Part shown: positions 1-9,173 of the stretch, in pieces | Numbering within the stretch: the stretch's first letter is position 1 | How the letters are laid out: the number at the start of each line of letters is the position of its first letter | Source of the DNA: Bordetella genomosp. 9 | GTDB lineage: Bacteria; Pseudomonadota; Gammaproteobacteria; Burkholderiales; Burkholderiaceae_B | NCBI RefSeq assembly: GCF_002119725.1 | Contig: NZ_CP021109.1 | Span: forward strand, 1,302,001 to 1,366,000 | Direction: 5' to 3' | DNA: 64,000 nucleotides | Notes under the pieces: generated by a model | Database searches by the model: none | What the model was told of the DNA's origin: nothing | What the model saw: only the letters and a program-made list of their open reading frames with translations | Translations under genes and position numbers: made by a program

Positions 1-1527
1 CCGCTGCACGGCGGTCAACTGGTGCTCGCGACCGTCGCGGTGGCGCTGGCCACCTTCATGAACGTGCTGGACACATCCATCGCGAACGTCGCGATTCCCA
101 CGATTTCCGGCAATCTCGGGGTATCCGTGGACGAGGGCACCTGGGTCATCACGGTATTCGCGGCGTCCAATGCAGTCTCCATCCCGCTGACCGGGTGGCT
201 GACGCAGCGCGTGGGGCAGATTCGGCTGTTCGTCTGGGCCATCGCCCTTTTTACGCTGGCGTCCTGGTTGTGCGGGGTGGCGCCGAATCTTCCGGTGCTC
301 CTGATGGCGCGGGTGTTGCAGGGCGCCGTCGCGGGGCCGTTGATTCCCATGTCGCAGGCGATCCTGCTGGGTTCGTATCCGAAAGAGAAAAGCTCGATGG
401 CGTTGGCGTTGTGGGCGATGACGGCAACAGTCGGGCCTATCGCGGGCCCTTCGCTGGGTGGCTGGATCACCGACCGGTACAGCTGGTCCTGGATCTTCTA
501 TATCAATATCCCGGTGGGCATTTTCGCGGCCGTGGTCACGTGGGGTATCTATCGCAAACGGGAAACGCCGACGCGCAAGGTGCCGATCGATCTGGTCGGC
601 TTGATATTGCTGATCGCCTGGGTGGCGGCGCTGCAGATCATGCTGGACAAGGGCAGGGACCTGGACTGGTTCAGCTCTCCGATCATCGTGGGACTTGGGG
701 TTGCGGCTTTCGTGACTTTCGTTTTCTTCCTGATCTGGGAGCTGACGGAGCCGCATCCGATCGTCGACCTGCGGCTGTTCGGACAGCGGAATTTCAGCGG
801 CGGAACGATCGCCATTTCGGTGGCCTACGGCGTGTTCTTCGGCAACCTGGTGCTGCTGCCGCAATGGTTGCAGGAATACCTGAACTATCGCTCGGTCGAT
901 GCCGGCCTGGTGATGGCGCCGCTGGGCATCTTCGCCCTGATTCTGTCGCCGATACTCGGCAGGCTGTTGCCCCGCTCGGATGCCCGCATCATCGCGACGC
1001 TGGCTTTCGTCAGCTTCGCCATTGTGTTCTTCATGCGTTCGAACTACGTGATGGAGATCGACACCTGGCATTTGGTCCTGCCGACCTTGCTGCAAGGGAT
1101 ACCGATGGCCTTGTTTTTCATTCCGCTGACGGCCATCATCCTGTCCGGCCAGCCGCCCCAGCGCCTGCCTGCCGCCGCCGGGTTGTCGAATTTCATCCGT
1201 GTCTTCTGCGGGGCGGTCGGGACGTCGATCGCCGGCACGGTCTGGAACAACCGCACGGTGTTGCACCATGAGCGCCTGACCGAAGTCGCCAATACCGAAA
1301 ATCCGCTATTCAATCGGCAGATCGAGACGCTGCAAGGGCTGCTGCATCTGGACATCAACGCGGCGCACACGCTCTTCGATTCCACCGTGAATGCCCAGGC
1401 CGCGATGATGGGCCTGAACGACATTTTTTTCGTGTCGGCGCTGATCTTCCTGCTGATTATTCCCTTGATCTGGATTACCCGGCCGGTGAAGGGCGGCGGC
1501 GGGGCGGACGCCTCCGCCGCGCATTGA
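1..1527 (+). CDS. DHA2-family MFS drug efflux transporter (EmrB/QacA type), 5' end missing
   Basis: This is a 14-helix major facilitator of the EmrB/QacB type, which exports drugs across the inner membrane by proton antiport, usually with an HlyD/EmrA-type adaptor and an outer-membrane channel. The reading frame is open to base 1, so the true start lies upstream; only about 10-20 residues should be missing. The first helix carries the DHA2 signature TFMNVLDTSIANVAIP, and a typical motif A-like loop (GWLTQRVGQIRLF) follows. Motif C-like glycines (ATVGPIAGPSLGGW) come later. The C-terminus ends with a hydrophobic helix and a short Gly/Ala-rich tail. The partner emrA-like gene, if present, would be left of the window. 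The family is certain from sequence; the substrate is not. Confidence 0.9.
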   Translation, partial: PLHGGQLVLATVAVALATFMNVLDTSIANVAIPTISGNLGVSVDEGTWVITVFAASNAVSIPLTGWLTQRVGQIRLFVWAIALFTLASWLCGVAPNLPVLLMARVLQGAVAGPLIPMSQAILLGSYPKEKSSMALALWAMTATVGPIAGPSLGGWITDRYSWSWIFYINIPVGIFAAVVTWGIYRKRETPTRKVPIDLVGLILLIAWVAALQIMLDKGRDLDWFSSPIIVGLGVAAFVTFVFFLIWELTEPHPIVDLRLFGQRNFSGGTIAISVAYGVFFGNLVLLPQWLQEYLNYRSVDAGLVMAPLGIFALILSPILGRLLPRSDARIIATLAFVSFAIVFFMRSNYVMEIDTWHLVLPTLLQGIPMALFFIPLTAIILSGQPPQRLPAAAGLSNFIRVFCGAVGTSIAGTVWNNRTVLHHERLTEVANTENPLFNRQIETLQGLLHLDINAAHTLFDSTVNAQAAMMGLNDIFFVSALIFLLIIPLIWITRPVKGGGGADASAAH

Positions 1528-1572
1528 AGGCGGGCAAACGGCGCGGGCGCCGCCGCGGCAGGCGGACCCGCG

Positions 1573-2112
1573 CTATCCGAGCCGGCCGCCAGGCGCCAGG
1601 CCGAGCCGCCGAATAATGGTTTCCGCAATGGCCGACGGCGCAGGGCCGATGTCCACGCGTATGGACGGCTCATCCGCCTCAGGTTCCTGCAGGGTTGCGA
1701 ATTGGCTATCCAGCAGGGCCGGCGGCATGAAATGGCCATGCCGCGCGGCCAGCCGGGCGGCGATCGTTTCCCTGGTGCCGGCCAGGTAAACGAAACGCAC
1801 GCCATGGCCGCGGCGGTTGATGATGTCGCGGTAGGCGCGTTTCAAGGCGGAGCACGTGATGACGCCGCTTTCGCCGGCGTCCAGGCATTCCTCGACCCAG
1901 AGCGCCACCTTCTCCAGCCATGGCGCGCGGTCGGCGTCCGTGAGCGGATGACCGTTGCGCATTTTGTCGATATTGGACTGGGGATGCAGCGCGTCCCCTT
2001 CTTCGAACGGCCAGTTCAGCCGTCCGGAAAGAATGGCGGCGACCGTGGTCTTGCCGCAGCCGGACACGCCCATCAGCACCAGCACCACCGGCTGCTTGAC
2101 CGGATCGGACAT
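1573..2112 (-). CDS. gntK: Gluconokinase
   Basis: The enzyme phosphorylates D-gluconate with ATP to 6-phosphogluconate, feeding the Entner-Doudoroff or pentose phosphate route in the cytoplasm. The 179-residue length is normal for the GntK/IdnK family. The P-loop GVSGCGKT lies at residues 15-22, followed by the family's substrate segment EGDALHPQSNIDKM and the conserved LTDADRAPWL block. A good ribosome-binding site (AGGAGG) precedes the ATG. It lies 23 bases downstream of the tpm gene on the same strand and converges on the MFS gene. No gluconate permease is visible nearby. Confidence 0.93.
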   Translation of the reverse strand: MSDPVKQPVVLVLMGVSGCGKTTVAAILSGRLNWPFEEGDALHPQSNIDKMRNGHPLTDADRAPWLEKVALWVEECLDAGESGVITCSALKRAYRDIINRRGHGVRFVYLAGTRETIAARLAARHGHFMPPALLDSQFATLQEPEADEPSIRVDIGPAPSAIAETIIRRLGLAPGGRLG

Positions 2113-2135
2113 CCTTGCACCCTCCTGGCGTTGTG

Positions 2136-2804
2136 TCAGCCGTTGGCGGCGCGGCGCCCCAATCGGTAGGCCACCGCATCCAATCGCGAAACGCCGGCTT
2201 TCTGGAATTTCGGCTCCAGCTCCAGAATATCCCGCCGGTAGACGATGTCGGCGGTGGAATGCCGCCGGAACAGCGACTGGACTTCATCATCGTCCACGGA
2301 AAAGGGCGGCCCGTCCATTTCCGCCTGGGGATAGTCCAGGGTGATCAGAAGCCCCTGGTACCGGTCGTCCAGCTGGCCGTACACGTGTTCCGCATAGCGC
2401 ACCCGCATGTCGCGAGGCAGGGCAATCAGGGCCGCCCGGTCGTAGACACCCACGCAGCTGCGCAGGGTGTCCGCGTCCATGTCGAAGACATCGCCGCAGA
2501 TAATCTCGATATTCCCGGCGGCGTAGTGTTCGCCCATCGCGGAACGGCGGATGCGCGGGACAAGCCCTTGTTCGTCGAAGAACTGCTGCACCGCCAGGGG
2601 AGAAAGTTCGACGCCGAGCACCTGCAGGCCGCGCTGCGCCAGCCACGCCATGTCCAGCGACTTGCCGCAAAGCGGCACGAAAATGCGGCTGCCCGGCGGA
2701 AATTCCAGCGTGGGCCACAAGCGCTCCAACGGCGGCGTCACCCGTGCCTGGTGAAAGTTGGTGCGCCCTTCGCGCCACCGCTCCAGCCAGAATTCCCGAT
2801 CCAT
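2136..2804 (-). CDS. tpm: Thiopurine S-methyltransferase
   Basis: This is an S-adenosylmethionine-dependent methyltransferase of the bacterial TPMT family. Members methylate thiopurines and, in several bacteria, selenite or tellurite species. The 222-residue protein begins with the family signature ([13 protein letters not shown]) and has the SAM-binding block [17 protein letters not shown] at about residues 40-56 and [13 protein letters not shown] at about 64-76. The ATG is preceded by a strong GGGAGG ribosome-binding site. It is probably cotranscribed with gntK. The natural substrate cannot be read from the sequence. Confidence 0.93.
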   Translation of the reverse strand: MDREFWLERWREGRTNFHQARVTPPLERLWPTLEFPPGSRIFVPLCGKSLDMAWLAQRGLQVLGVELSPLAVQQFFDEQGLVPRIRRSAMGEHYAAGNIEIICGDVFDMDADTLRSCVGVYDRAALIALPRDMRVRYAEHVYGQLDDRYQGLLITLDYPQAEMDGPPFSVDDDEVQSLFRRHSTADIVYRRDILELEPKFQKAGVSRLDAVAYRLGRRAANG

Positions 2805-2831
2805 GCGAATCCTCCCTTTATCGACTCGGCA

Positions 2832-4319
2832 TCACGCCCGCATGTAGCCGCGTGACCGGGGCCGCCCCGCAAGGCGCCAGCGCACGACGTCCACCAGCAT
2901 GAAAGCCAGAAAGCTTAACCCCATCAGCGGCAAACTCCAGCCCAGGGCGCAGGCCAGGACGACGGCGATCCACCGTTGAACCACGGGCAGGCGGTTCCAA
3001 GCCTGCGTCACGGTCAGGGCCGGCGACCCCGGTGCCGGCCGGCGCCGCCACCACATCGCATAGCCGATGACGATCATCGCGCTGAGCGCGATGCCGAATG
3101 CGGCCATCAGCAGCTGGTTCACCCATCCGAACAGGATGCCCATGTGGGTGTCGATGCCCCAGCGGATCAGTTTGGCGATCAGCGGAAACGTCGCGAAGTC
3201 CGCGCGGCTGACGATGGAGAAGTCGCGGCCGTCGATGGCCACAGTGTCCACCTGCGTAGGCCAGGAACGGTCTACTTCGCGCACCAGCCAGGCCTGGTCC
3301 GTCTTGCGCGGCGGACGGATCTCGATGCCGGCGGCATCGATTCCGCCCGCGCGCGCCGCCGCCAGGATGCGATCGAACTGAGACGCCACGTCCGTGGGAC
3401 GGGCGCCGCCATCGCCGGCGGTCTTGGCCGACATGTCCGGCATGCCGGACATCACCGCGGCCATATGGTCGGCGTGCTCGCCCCCCATGGCGTGTCCGGC
3501 GTGGCCGGCGTCCGTTCCGGCGCCCTTCAGGCTGGTGGATACGGAGGGCGTGACCCATCCCAGCTGCTCGCGCAGCGCATCGATGTGTCCGCCGGCCCAG
3601 CGCGACCATGTCAGTCCCGTGGCGGACAGGAAAAACAGCCCGATGGCGATCGCCAGGCCGATCCCGCTGTGGATGCGGCGCAGCCGCGCCCTGCCGGTGA
3701 GCGCGCAGGCCGAGGCGGCGCGCCGGCGCCCATGCCACCACACCAGGATGCCGCCCAGCGCGGCGAACCACAGCCAGGACGCGGCCAGCTCGCTGTAGTT
3801 GCGGCCAACGTCGCCGAGCAGGAGATCCCGGTGCATCGTGTCCAGCGTCGTCCGGAAGGGCAAGGTGCCGCTGGTGCCGTAGACGTTCAGGTCGCCCTTG
3901 ACGGCCAGCGTGACCGGGTCCACGAAGATGGCGCGATGTTCGGAATCCTGCAGGCTGGGCTGACTGAACATGACGCGCGTGGTGGTGCCAGGGCGCGGCG
4001 CCGGCCGCACCGCGAACAATCTGGGTTCGGGACCGACCGCGGATCTGGCCGCCGCAATCTGTTCAGTCAGGGAATGCGCAGGGCCGGATGCGCCGCTATA
4101 CAGCTGATCGGCATAGAGCCGGTCTTCCAACTGCGGGGTCAGGACGAACAGGGTGCCCGTTACGGCCGCAACGAGCATGAACGGCCCGACGAAGAGGCCG
4201 ACGTAGAAGTGCAGCCGGGTAATCAGGGCGATCAGGCCCGTGGCGGACGACGGGTTGGGAGCAGGGGATGGGGCAGCCGCATCCCGGATGGATGCGGGTT
4301 TCTGTGGTGAGCTTGACAT
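2832..4319 (-). CDS. PepSY-associated membrane protein with His/Met-rich periplasmic loop
   Basis: This is an inner-membrane protein of the PepSY_TM (PiuB-like) family, whose members often accompany TonB receptors and reduce or handle iron or copper. I chose the start at MSSSPQKP because a GAGGT ribosome-binding site lies just upstream; a frame extension to 4409 has no such support. Four or more membrane segments are visible, the first at about residues 40-65 (LHFYVGLFVGPFMLVAAVTG) and the last near the C-terminus. Residues about 262-302 form a loop rich in His and Met (including HAGHAMGGEHADHM and MSGMPDM) that resembles copper-binding segments. The DUF2946 gene lies 156 bases upstream on the same strand and is also His-rich. 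Metal handling is an inference from composition and neighbour; the metal is unknown. Confidence 0.85.
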   Translation of the reverse strand: MSSSPQKPASIRDAAAPSPAPNPSSATGLIALITRLHFYVGLFVGPFMLVAAVTGTLFVLTPQLEDRLYADQLYSGASGPAHSLTEQIAAARSAVGPEPRLFAVRPAPRPGTTTRVMFSQPSLQDSEHRAIFVDPVTLAVKGDLNVYGTSGTLPFRTTLDTMHRDLLLGDVGRNYSELAASWLWFAALGGILVWWHGRRRAASACALTGRARLRRIHSGIGLAIAIGLFFLSATGLTWSRWAGGHIDALREQLGWVTPSVSTSLKGAGTDAGHAGHAMGGEHADHMAAVMSGMPDMSAKTAGDGGARPTDVASQFDRILAAARAGGIDAAGIEIRPPRKTDQAWLVREVDRSWPTQVDTVAIDGRDFSIVSRADFATFPLIAKLIRWGIDTHMGILFGWVNQLLMAAFGIALSAMIVIGYAMWWRRRPAPGSPALTVTQAWNRLPVVQRWIAVVLACALGWSLPLMGLSFLAFMLVDVVRWRLAGRPRSRGYMRA

Positions 4320-4475
4320 GACGATGACCTCGCCTGTGTGGCGCGCAGCGCGATCCCGGCGAAAAGGCCTGGGATAGCCGAGGCGGCGCCTCGGCGCGCA
4401 TGGTCCCACCGGAACCGCGCGCGTGAACGTATCGGGTCCCGCCGTAGCGGGAGTACGAGAGAAATGCGGCGGAGA

Positions 4476-4958
4476 TCAGGCGAGGGGAGGCGCGCGCGAG
4501 CCCAATGGCGGGCCGGCGGGCGGCATCGGCGGCAGGGCCGCGTGCGGAACGATATGCGTTGCGGCGTCGGCCGCGGACGCGAGCAGAGGGGAAACGACGG
4601 CGGGCGGCAGATGCAGGGCGATATGCGCCACGGCCCAGAAGGGGCATTCCGCGCCGGCGGCCTGATCCGGTCCCTGATCATGGGTGCCGTGAAGGTGAGC
4701 GCTGCCGCCTTCGTGCTGAGCGGCGGCGTCCATGCCGGCGTGGTCATGACCATGATGCAGGTCACGCAGCAATTGGCCGATGGGCACGGCGCCCATCGAT
4801 GTACACAGGCTGATGCGCAGCTGGCCCTGCCGCAGCGCATGCGGGTCCGGCATATAGCCGGCCGGTATCAGCGCCCGCACGCTGACGGCCAGCAAAAGCA
4901 GGCACATCAGCACGCGTGCGCGAGCGGTCGCGCGAAGGGTCCGGGCAGCGGGCAGCAT
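4476..4958 (-). CDS. DUF2946 family protein, His-rich
   Basis: This is a small 160-residue protein with an Arg-rich N-terminus and one hydrophobic segment (LMCLLLLAVSVRALIPAGYMP), the hallmark of DUF2946, a family often found beside copper-related TonB receptors and PepSY proteins. The middle holds HHGHDHAG and HEGGSAHLHGTHDQG, followed by a short AECPF motif with the only cysteine of that region. Function is unknown; membrane anchoring or export with metal binding is an inference. There is no clear ribosome-binding site at this ATG. A TAGAAT hexamer 6 bases before it suggests a near-leaderless message; an internal ATG at residue 18 is an alternative start. Confidence 0.75.
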   Translation of the reverse strand: MLPAARTLRATARARVLMCLLLLAVSVRALIPAGYMPDPHALRQGQLRISLCTSMGAVPIGQLLRDLHHGHDHAGMDAAAQHEGGSAHLHGTHDQGPDQAAGAECPFWAVAHIALHLPPAVVSPLLASAADAATHIVPHAALPPMPPAGPPLGSRAPPLA

Positions 4959-4964
4959 CGGGAA

Positions 4965-4993
4965 ATTCTACGCCATGCGGTTTCCGCGTCTCA
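4965..4993 (-). promoter_or_regulatory. Possible promoter of the DUF2946/PepSY genes
   Basis: Read on the minus strand, TAGAAT (4970-4965) matches the -10 consensus in five of six positions. GTGAGA, 18 bases further upstream, matches the -35 consensus in four of six. The predicted transcript start falls almost on the ATG at 4958. The rest of 4959-5192 has no gene. Confidence 0.3.
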
Positions 4994-5192
4994 CCGCCGC
5001 AGCGGCTTCCTGCCTTCCTACCTGGCCGTCAGACGCCATCCCGCTGCAATCGGCAAGCGCGACGCATCATCGCGCCACCGTCCGGCACCGTGGCGTCGAA
5101 CAGTTCTCTAAGATGCGCCGCAGCAACGGCCGATGGTCCTATTTTTTGTAGGTCATTGACGTCATCGGCCGCTGCGTTCAGGAGCGATAACG

Positions 5193-8171
5193 ATGCCGAA
5201 AGTCAACGCCGCAGCGGGTGCCGGTACGGCCGCGATGCGGCCGGTGCGCATGCCGGCATTCCGGGTCCGTCCAGCCCATCCGCGCGCGACGAGTGCTCTT
5301 TCAGGGAGCCGTGTAATGAAGCGCCGGGCGCTGTCGGGAAAACCACGGCCCGTGCTGAAGGGCGCCACTGAAGTGATGGCGCAGCTTTCCCATCCATTGC
5401 CGCCGGCCGAAGCCGCGCCCGCGCGCCGGCACGGTCCGGCGCCATGCCGCATCGCCGCGCCGTCTCCGCCGACCGGGCGGCGTCCGGAAATTCCCGATAT
5501 ACCGCTTCACGCCAGGGACGGCGCCATACGGCGGGATATGGCGGTAAAAATTCTTCAGCGCGTGGAAGCGCGGCTGGCGGAGCAGCTGAGGGACGCCAAT
5601 GCGGCGCCTCCTCGTATTCAAGGCGCCATGCAGCGTCACCACCGTATGCTTCAGCGCCTCCGGGAAGACATGGCGTCGCGGCTGGCGTCATCGCCTCACC
5701 GTGTGCCGGACGACGAGCTCGCGGATGGCCCGAATGCGGTCCCGGACCGGGGCCTGGAGTGGACGGAGCATGCGCAGCTGGCGCAGGCGCTGCGGCAGAC
5801 GCGCAAATCGCTCCGTGCCAAGCCGTCGCTGCTCGCGCGCCTTTGGCGAGCTCTATATCCGCCCGCCCGCAAGCGTCCCGGGTATCGGCCCGATGCTTTG
5901 CTGGAAATGCTCCTGCGGCATTTCGAAGTGCAAGTGCTCGGCGGATGGGCCGCGCTTGCGCGCGTGCAGATCGAACGGGCCAAGGACTCCGGTTTCGCGC
6001 CTTACTCCCATGCCGGCGAGAGCCGTTCGGAGTTCCTGGGCGGACAGACGACCGTGTCCGCGTCGTCGGTCGCCGGTGTTCCCGTCGGCGTGGTCGTCGG
6101 GCTTACCGTCCGCGGGCGCGATCTGGCCGCCTGCGATGACGGCAGCATCGAACAAGCGCGGTGGACGTCAGGCACCGCGGGAGCAGCGCTGTCCGCCAAT
6201 TTCGGGGCGGTCAAGGGGAACGTGTCCTTCACCGGCAGCTACAAGCGCCGGCATGGCATGTTCTTCAACGACGTCGCACACCTGGTGCGATCCAGCAAGG
6301 GCGTCGCGCATGGCGAAGCGCTGTCCGGGCCCGGCATGGGCGAACTGAAAAAAGCCTGGGGCAAGCGGCGGTTGGTGGGATCGACCGGTCTTTCGCTGCG
6401 TCAGCTCGATGCCATCCAGGAAAATGCCTACGCTGAGCGGGATATTTTTGCCAAAGCGGTGGGGCCGCTGGACTTGAACCCTGGCACGCGTTCCGATGGA
6501 CTCCATATGGTTGCAGTGGATGCGCGAGCGCCGGATGAAGTGCTGCCGTCCGCCTTCACCTCTTCGACCTGGACGGCCGCGGCCGAGGCCGGCTTTCAGG
6601 CGGGATTGCTGCAAGTACTGGGCGCAAGCGCGACTTTGAATGCGGCGATCTCTGCGACCGACCTCGCTATCCGCCCGCGGGTGGGGTTCTGGGATGCCGT
6701 ACGCGGCGTCGATACGGGGGCGTCCACGGTGGACGCCGAGGCCCGGGCCGAGCGCGTCTCGGCTTTGCAAGACGCCGGCCGCCGCATCGAGGGCGCGCTT
6801 GCGCACCTTCCATCCTTGCGCAACACCGCTGAGGGCCGGCTGGTAACCGAGCCATTCCGCATCGGCGTCGCGACGGCTGCGCAATTGCGCGGGCTGCTGG
6901 ATGACATGGAGCAGGAATTCGAACGTTATTGCTATGCCCGCCGTCAGATCGCCGCGGGCACGCCCCGGTACAAGGCCATGGCGCGTCACATTGAACAGAG
7001 CTGGGGCGTTCAGGGAGCCGCTGGCGAAAAGGCCATGTACGCCTATGTGCAACGCCTCGGTATCGTGCATGCGCTGGCGGGGCTGCGCATGCAGGCGCTG
7101 GGCGAAACCGATGATCTGGCGCAGGCGCATGGCCGGCTCGCGCGCAAGCTCGATGCGCCCGGGATCCCTTCCTACGATCGCGCCAAGGCCCAGCGGTACA
7201 CCACGTTCGGCAATGAACTGAAGGTGACGCTGAGGAATATCCCCGTGTCGATCAAGGGCCAGGCGGGCCTGTTGCGAAATGCCGAACGGGCCGGCATGGG
7301 AGCTTTCGCGCAAGTGGAAGCAAAAGCGGAAATCTGCGTCAGGCGCGACTGGAACATGTTGCGCGACGGCGACTACCTGTATTTGTCCGTGGACCTTGGC
7401 GGCCAGGTGGCGGCAGATGTCCACCTGCCTGCCGTCGGGCAGTTTCTGTCGGATCGGCTTCCCGGCCTGGGACCGGAACTCCTGACCCAGGCGTTGGAGC
7501 CGGCGGCGGAGGCATTGAAGGACAGCCTCATGCTGGGCCAGCAAGTGAGCGGCTCGCGGCGTTGGACGTGGACTTTCTTCCAGCCGCGAGACGGGGGCAA
7601 CGCAAGCGCGATGCGGCTGCAACACTTTCGCGTGACCGCCGGGCATGGCGGACCCGTGCACGATAAGCGGCACCTGCTGTCGGAAAAAATGGGCACGCAT
7701 ACGCTGTCGTATCTGTTCATGCGGCATCACGCCTATTTCTCCGCCGGGTCAGGCGACCGCGCGGGACACTGGGAGCGGTTTTGCAGCGGCCATCGCGGCG
7801 AGATCGACAGAATCATGGCCGGGCTTGGAGAGGAAGAAACCACGGTCCGCGGCGAAGCGGCAAGGTATTGGGATCAAGTCATCGCCGCGGACCGGCATCG
7901 TCGCAGCGAGGATCGAAGGGCGGTTGCGACGCTGGCGCCGCAGGAGACGTCCGATCTGTCCGCCCCGCTCATCCGCCAGCGCGAAGCATTCTTCCGCGCC
8001 ATGTCGTCGTACGCCAATGCCCTCAAAGCGGGCAAAGACGCCGAAACGGCCGGGGCGCGTCAGGCGGCTTGGGAGGCCCTGGAAGAATTGCTCGAAGCCC
8101 ATACGCAGCCATGGCGCGATGCCAGGGGGCGCCACATCCGACGCAGCGCCAGCATCCCGCTTTTGCACTAG
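5193..8171 (+). CDS. Unrecognised 992-residue protein; effector-like architecture
   Basis: I do not recognise this protein. The start is well supported: AGGAG lies 8 bases before the ATG. Residues 1-110 are Pro/Arg/Ala-rich and look disordered, with no Sec signal peptide or membrane helix. Residues about 110-265 are helical and basic. Several stretches of alternating small and hydrophobic residues look like beta-strands (about 284-352, 460-500, 674-745, 786-820), separated by helical blocks. The C-terminal 140 residues are charged and helical. It is a single gene between divergent DUF2946 and convergent DUF2784 genes, with only 7 bases to the latter's stop. A large, soluble, modular protein with a disordered N-terminus resembles secreted type III effectors, but no secretion genes or chaperone are nearby, so this is only a hypothesis. 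Codon use looks like that of its neighbours. Confidence 0.8.
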   Translation: MPKVNAAAGAGTAAMRPVRMPAFRVRPAHPRATSALSGSRVMKRRALSGKPRPVLKGATEVMAQLSHPLPPAEAAPARRHGPAPCRIAAPSPPTGRRPEIPDIPLHARDGAIRRDMAVKILQRVEARLAEQLRDANAAPPRIQGAMQRHHRMLQRLREDMASRLASSPHRVPDDELADGPNAVPDRGLEWTEHAQLAQALRQTRKSLRAKPSLLARLWRALYPPARKRPGYRPDALLEMLLRHFEVQVLGGWAALARVQIERAKDSGFAPYSHAGESRSEFLGGQTTVSASSVAGVPVGVVVGLTVRGRDLAACDDGSIEQARWTSGTAGAALSANFGAVKGNVSFTGSYKRRHGMFFNDVAHLVRSSKGVAHGEALSGPGMGELKKAWGKRRLVGSTGLSLRQLDAIQENAYAERDIFAKAVGPLDLNPGTRSDGLHMVAVDARAPDEVLPSAFTSSTWTAAAEAGFQAGLLQVLGASATLNAAISATDLAIRPRVGFWDAVRGVDTGASTVDAEARAERVSALQDAGRRIEGALAHLPSLRNTAEGRLVTEPFRIGVATAAQLRGLLDDMEQEFERYCYARRQIAAGTPRYKAMARHIEQSWGVQGAAGEKAMYAYVQRLGIVHALAGLRMQALGETDDLAQAHGRLARKLDAPGIPSYDRAKAQRYTTFGNELKVTLRNIPVSIKGQAGLLRNAERAGMGAFAQVEAKAEICVRRDWNMLRDGDYLYLSVDLGGQVAADVHLPAVGQFLSDRLPGLGPELLTQALEPAAEALKDSLMLGQQVSGSRRWTWTFFQPRDGGNASAMRLQHFRVTAGHGGPVHDKRHLLSEKMGTHTLSYLFMRHHAYFSAGSGDRAGHWERFCSGHRGEIDRIMAGLGEEETTVRGEAARYWDQVIAADRHRRSEDRRAVATLAPQETSDLSAPLIRQREAFFRAMSSYANALKAGKDAETAGARQAAWEALEELLEAHTQPWRDARGRHIRRSASIPLLH

Positions 8172-8178
8172 GGCGTGG

Positions 8179-8553
8179 TTAACGCCGGAAGGAGCCCCGG
8201 CGGTACAGGAGCAGGTAGATCGCGGCATTGCCGCCCAGCAATAGCGCGGCAAGCAGCGCCTGGACAGGACGCGTCAGGCCTGGCGGGTAGAGCAGCGGCA
8301 TCAGGTATTGCTGCACGAAGTCGCCCGCATAGGGCGTCAGCCCGGCTTGCTCGCGCAGTGCGTTTTCCAGCGGGGTGAGCGGACAGATCCACCCCATGCC
8401 GGCAGCGGCGGCGCCCCACGCGAGCGCTGGAAGGTGCAGCCAGATCAGCCATCGTTTCCAAAAGCCTGCCAGTGCGCCGAACACCACCCATGCGACAAAG
8501 AGCGCATGCAGCAAAAGGACGGCGTTCGCCAGAAAATGATAGGTCATACGCAT
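8179..8553 (-). CDS. DUF2784 family membrane protein
   Basis: This 124-residue integral membrane protein has the DUF2784 layout: an N-terminal helix (NAVLLLHALFVAWVVFGAL), a conserved WLIWLHLPALAWGA segment, and the ICPLTPLENALREQAG motif that defines the family. A final helix near the C-terminus ends in basic residues. The start is taken at MRMTYHF; a second ATG two codons later would also work, and the longer reading frame to 8877 overlaps the receiver gene on the other strand. The function of the family is unknown. Confidence 0.82.
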   Translation of the reverse strand: MRMTYHFLANAVLLLHALFVAWVVFGALAGFWKRWLIWLHLPALAWGAAAAGMGWICPLTPLENALREQAGLTPYAGDFVQQYLMPLLYPPGLTRPVQALLAALLLGGNAAIYLLLYRRGSFRR

Positions 8554-8668
8554 GGCATAAATGGGCACGGCGTTTGCTACCGCGGCCCGTTCGCCGGACC
8601 GGACCCGCTTTCTTTTCCGGTCCACGGCGTTAGCATAAAGGGATCGCGCCCGGCGCGACGGAGTGAAC

Positions 8669-9040
8669 ATGGCAAAAATCATGGTGGTGGACGACGAGGC
8701 CACCTTGGCGAACGTGATCCGGGAGGCGCTGACCGGCGCCGGCCATACGGTATACATCGAAAACGAAGGGCTGGCGGCCCTGACCCGCATGCTGGAAATA
8801 AAACCCGACCTGGTGGTTTCGGACGTCATGATGCCCGGCATGGGCGGCGCGTCGCTTTTGACCGCGATGCGCGACAACGCCTACCTGGGCGAGGTGCCGG
8901 TCATCGTCATGAGCGCCCTGCCAGAGGAAATGGTCAGCCAGGCATGCAGCGGGTATGCCTATTCCGCCTATATCGCCAAGCCGTTCGACCTGTCCGAAAT
9001 GATGGACACGGTCGAACGGGTGCTGGAACGGAACGCGTAG
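8669..9040 (+). CDS. Stand-alone response-regulator receiver domain
   Basis: The 123-residue protein is a CheY-like receiver with no output domain. The acidic pocket is at D8-D9, the phosphorylatable aspartate at D52 (VVSDVMMPG), the conserved Ser at 82 and the Lys at 104 (IAKPF). The ATG at 8669 has GGAG five bases upstream; a GTG two codons earlier is possible. No histidine kinase is adjacent, so its partner must be encoded elsewhere. It may act in a phosphorelay or by protein-protein contact. Confidence 0.9.
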   Translation: MAKIMVVDDEATLANVIREALTGAGHTVYIENEGLAALTRMLEIKPDLVVSDVMMPGMGGASLLTAMRDNAYLGEVPVIVMSALPEEMVSQACSGYAYSAYIAKPFDLSEMMDTVERVLERNA

Positions 9041-9173
9041 CAAAACGCGCGGTTCGTCTACGACGGCCCGCCGACGCAGGGAGAACCAGAGGCCCCGGCC
9101 ATGTGTGGCGAGGGCCCCGCGCAGCACTGTGCCAACCTGGATCCCGCCACGGGATCGCATGAGGAGACAAACC

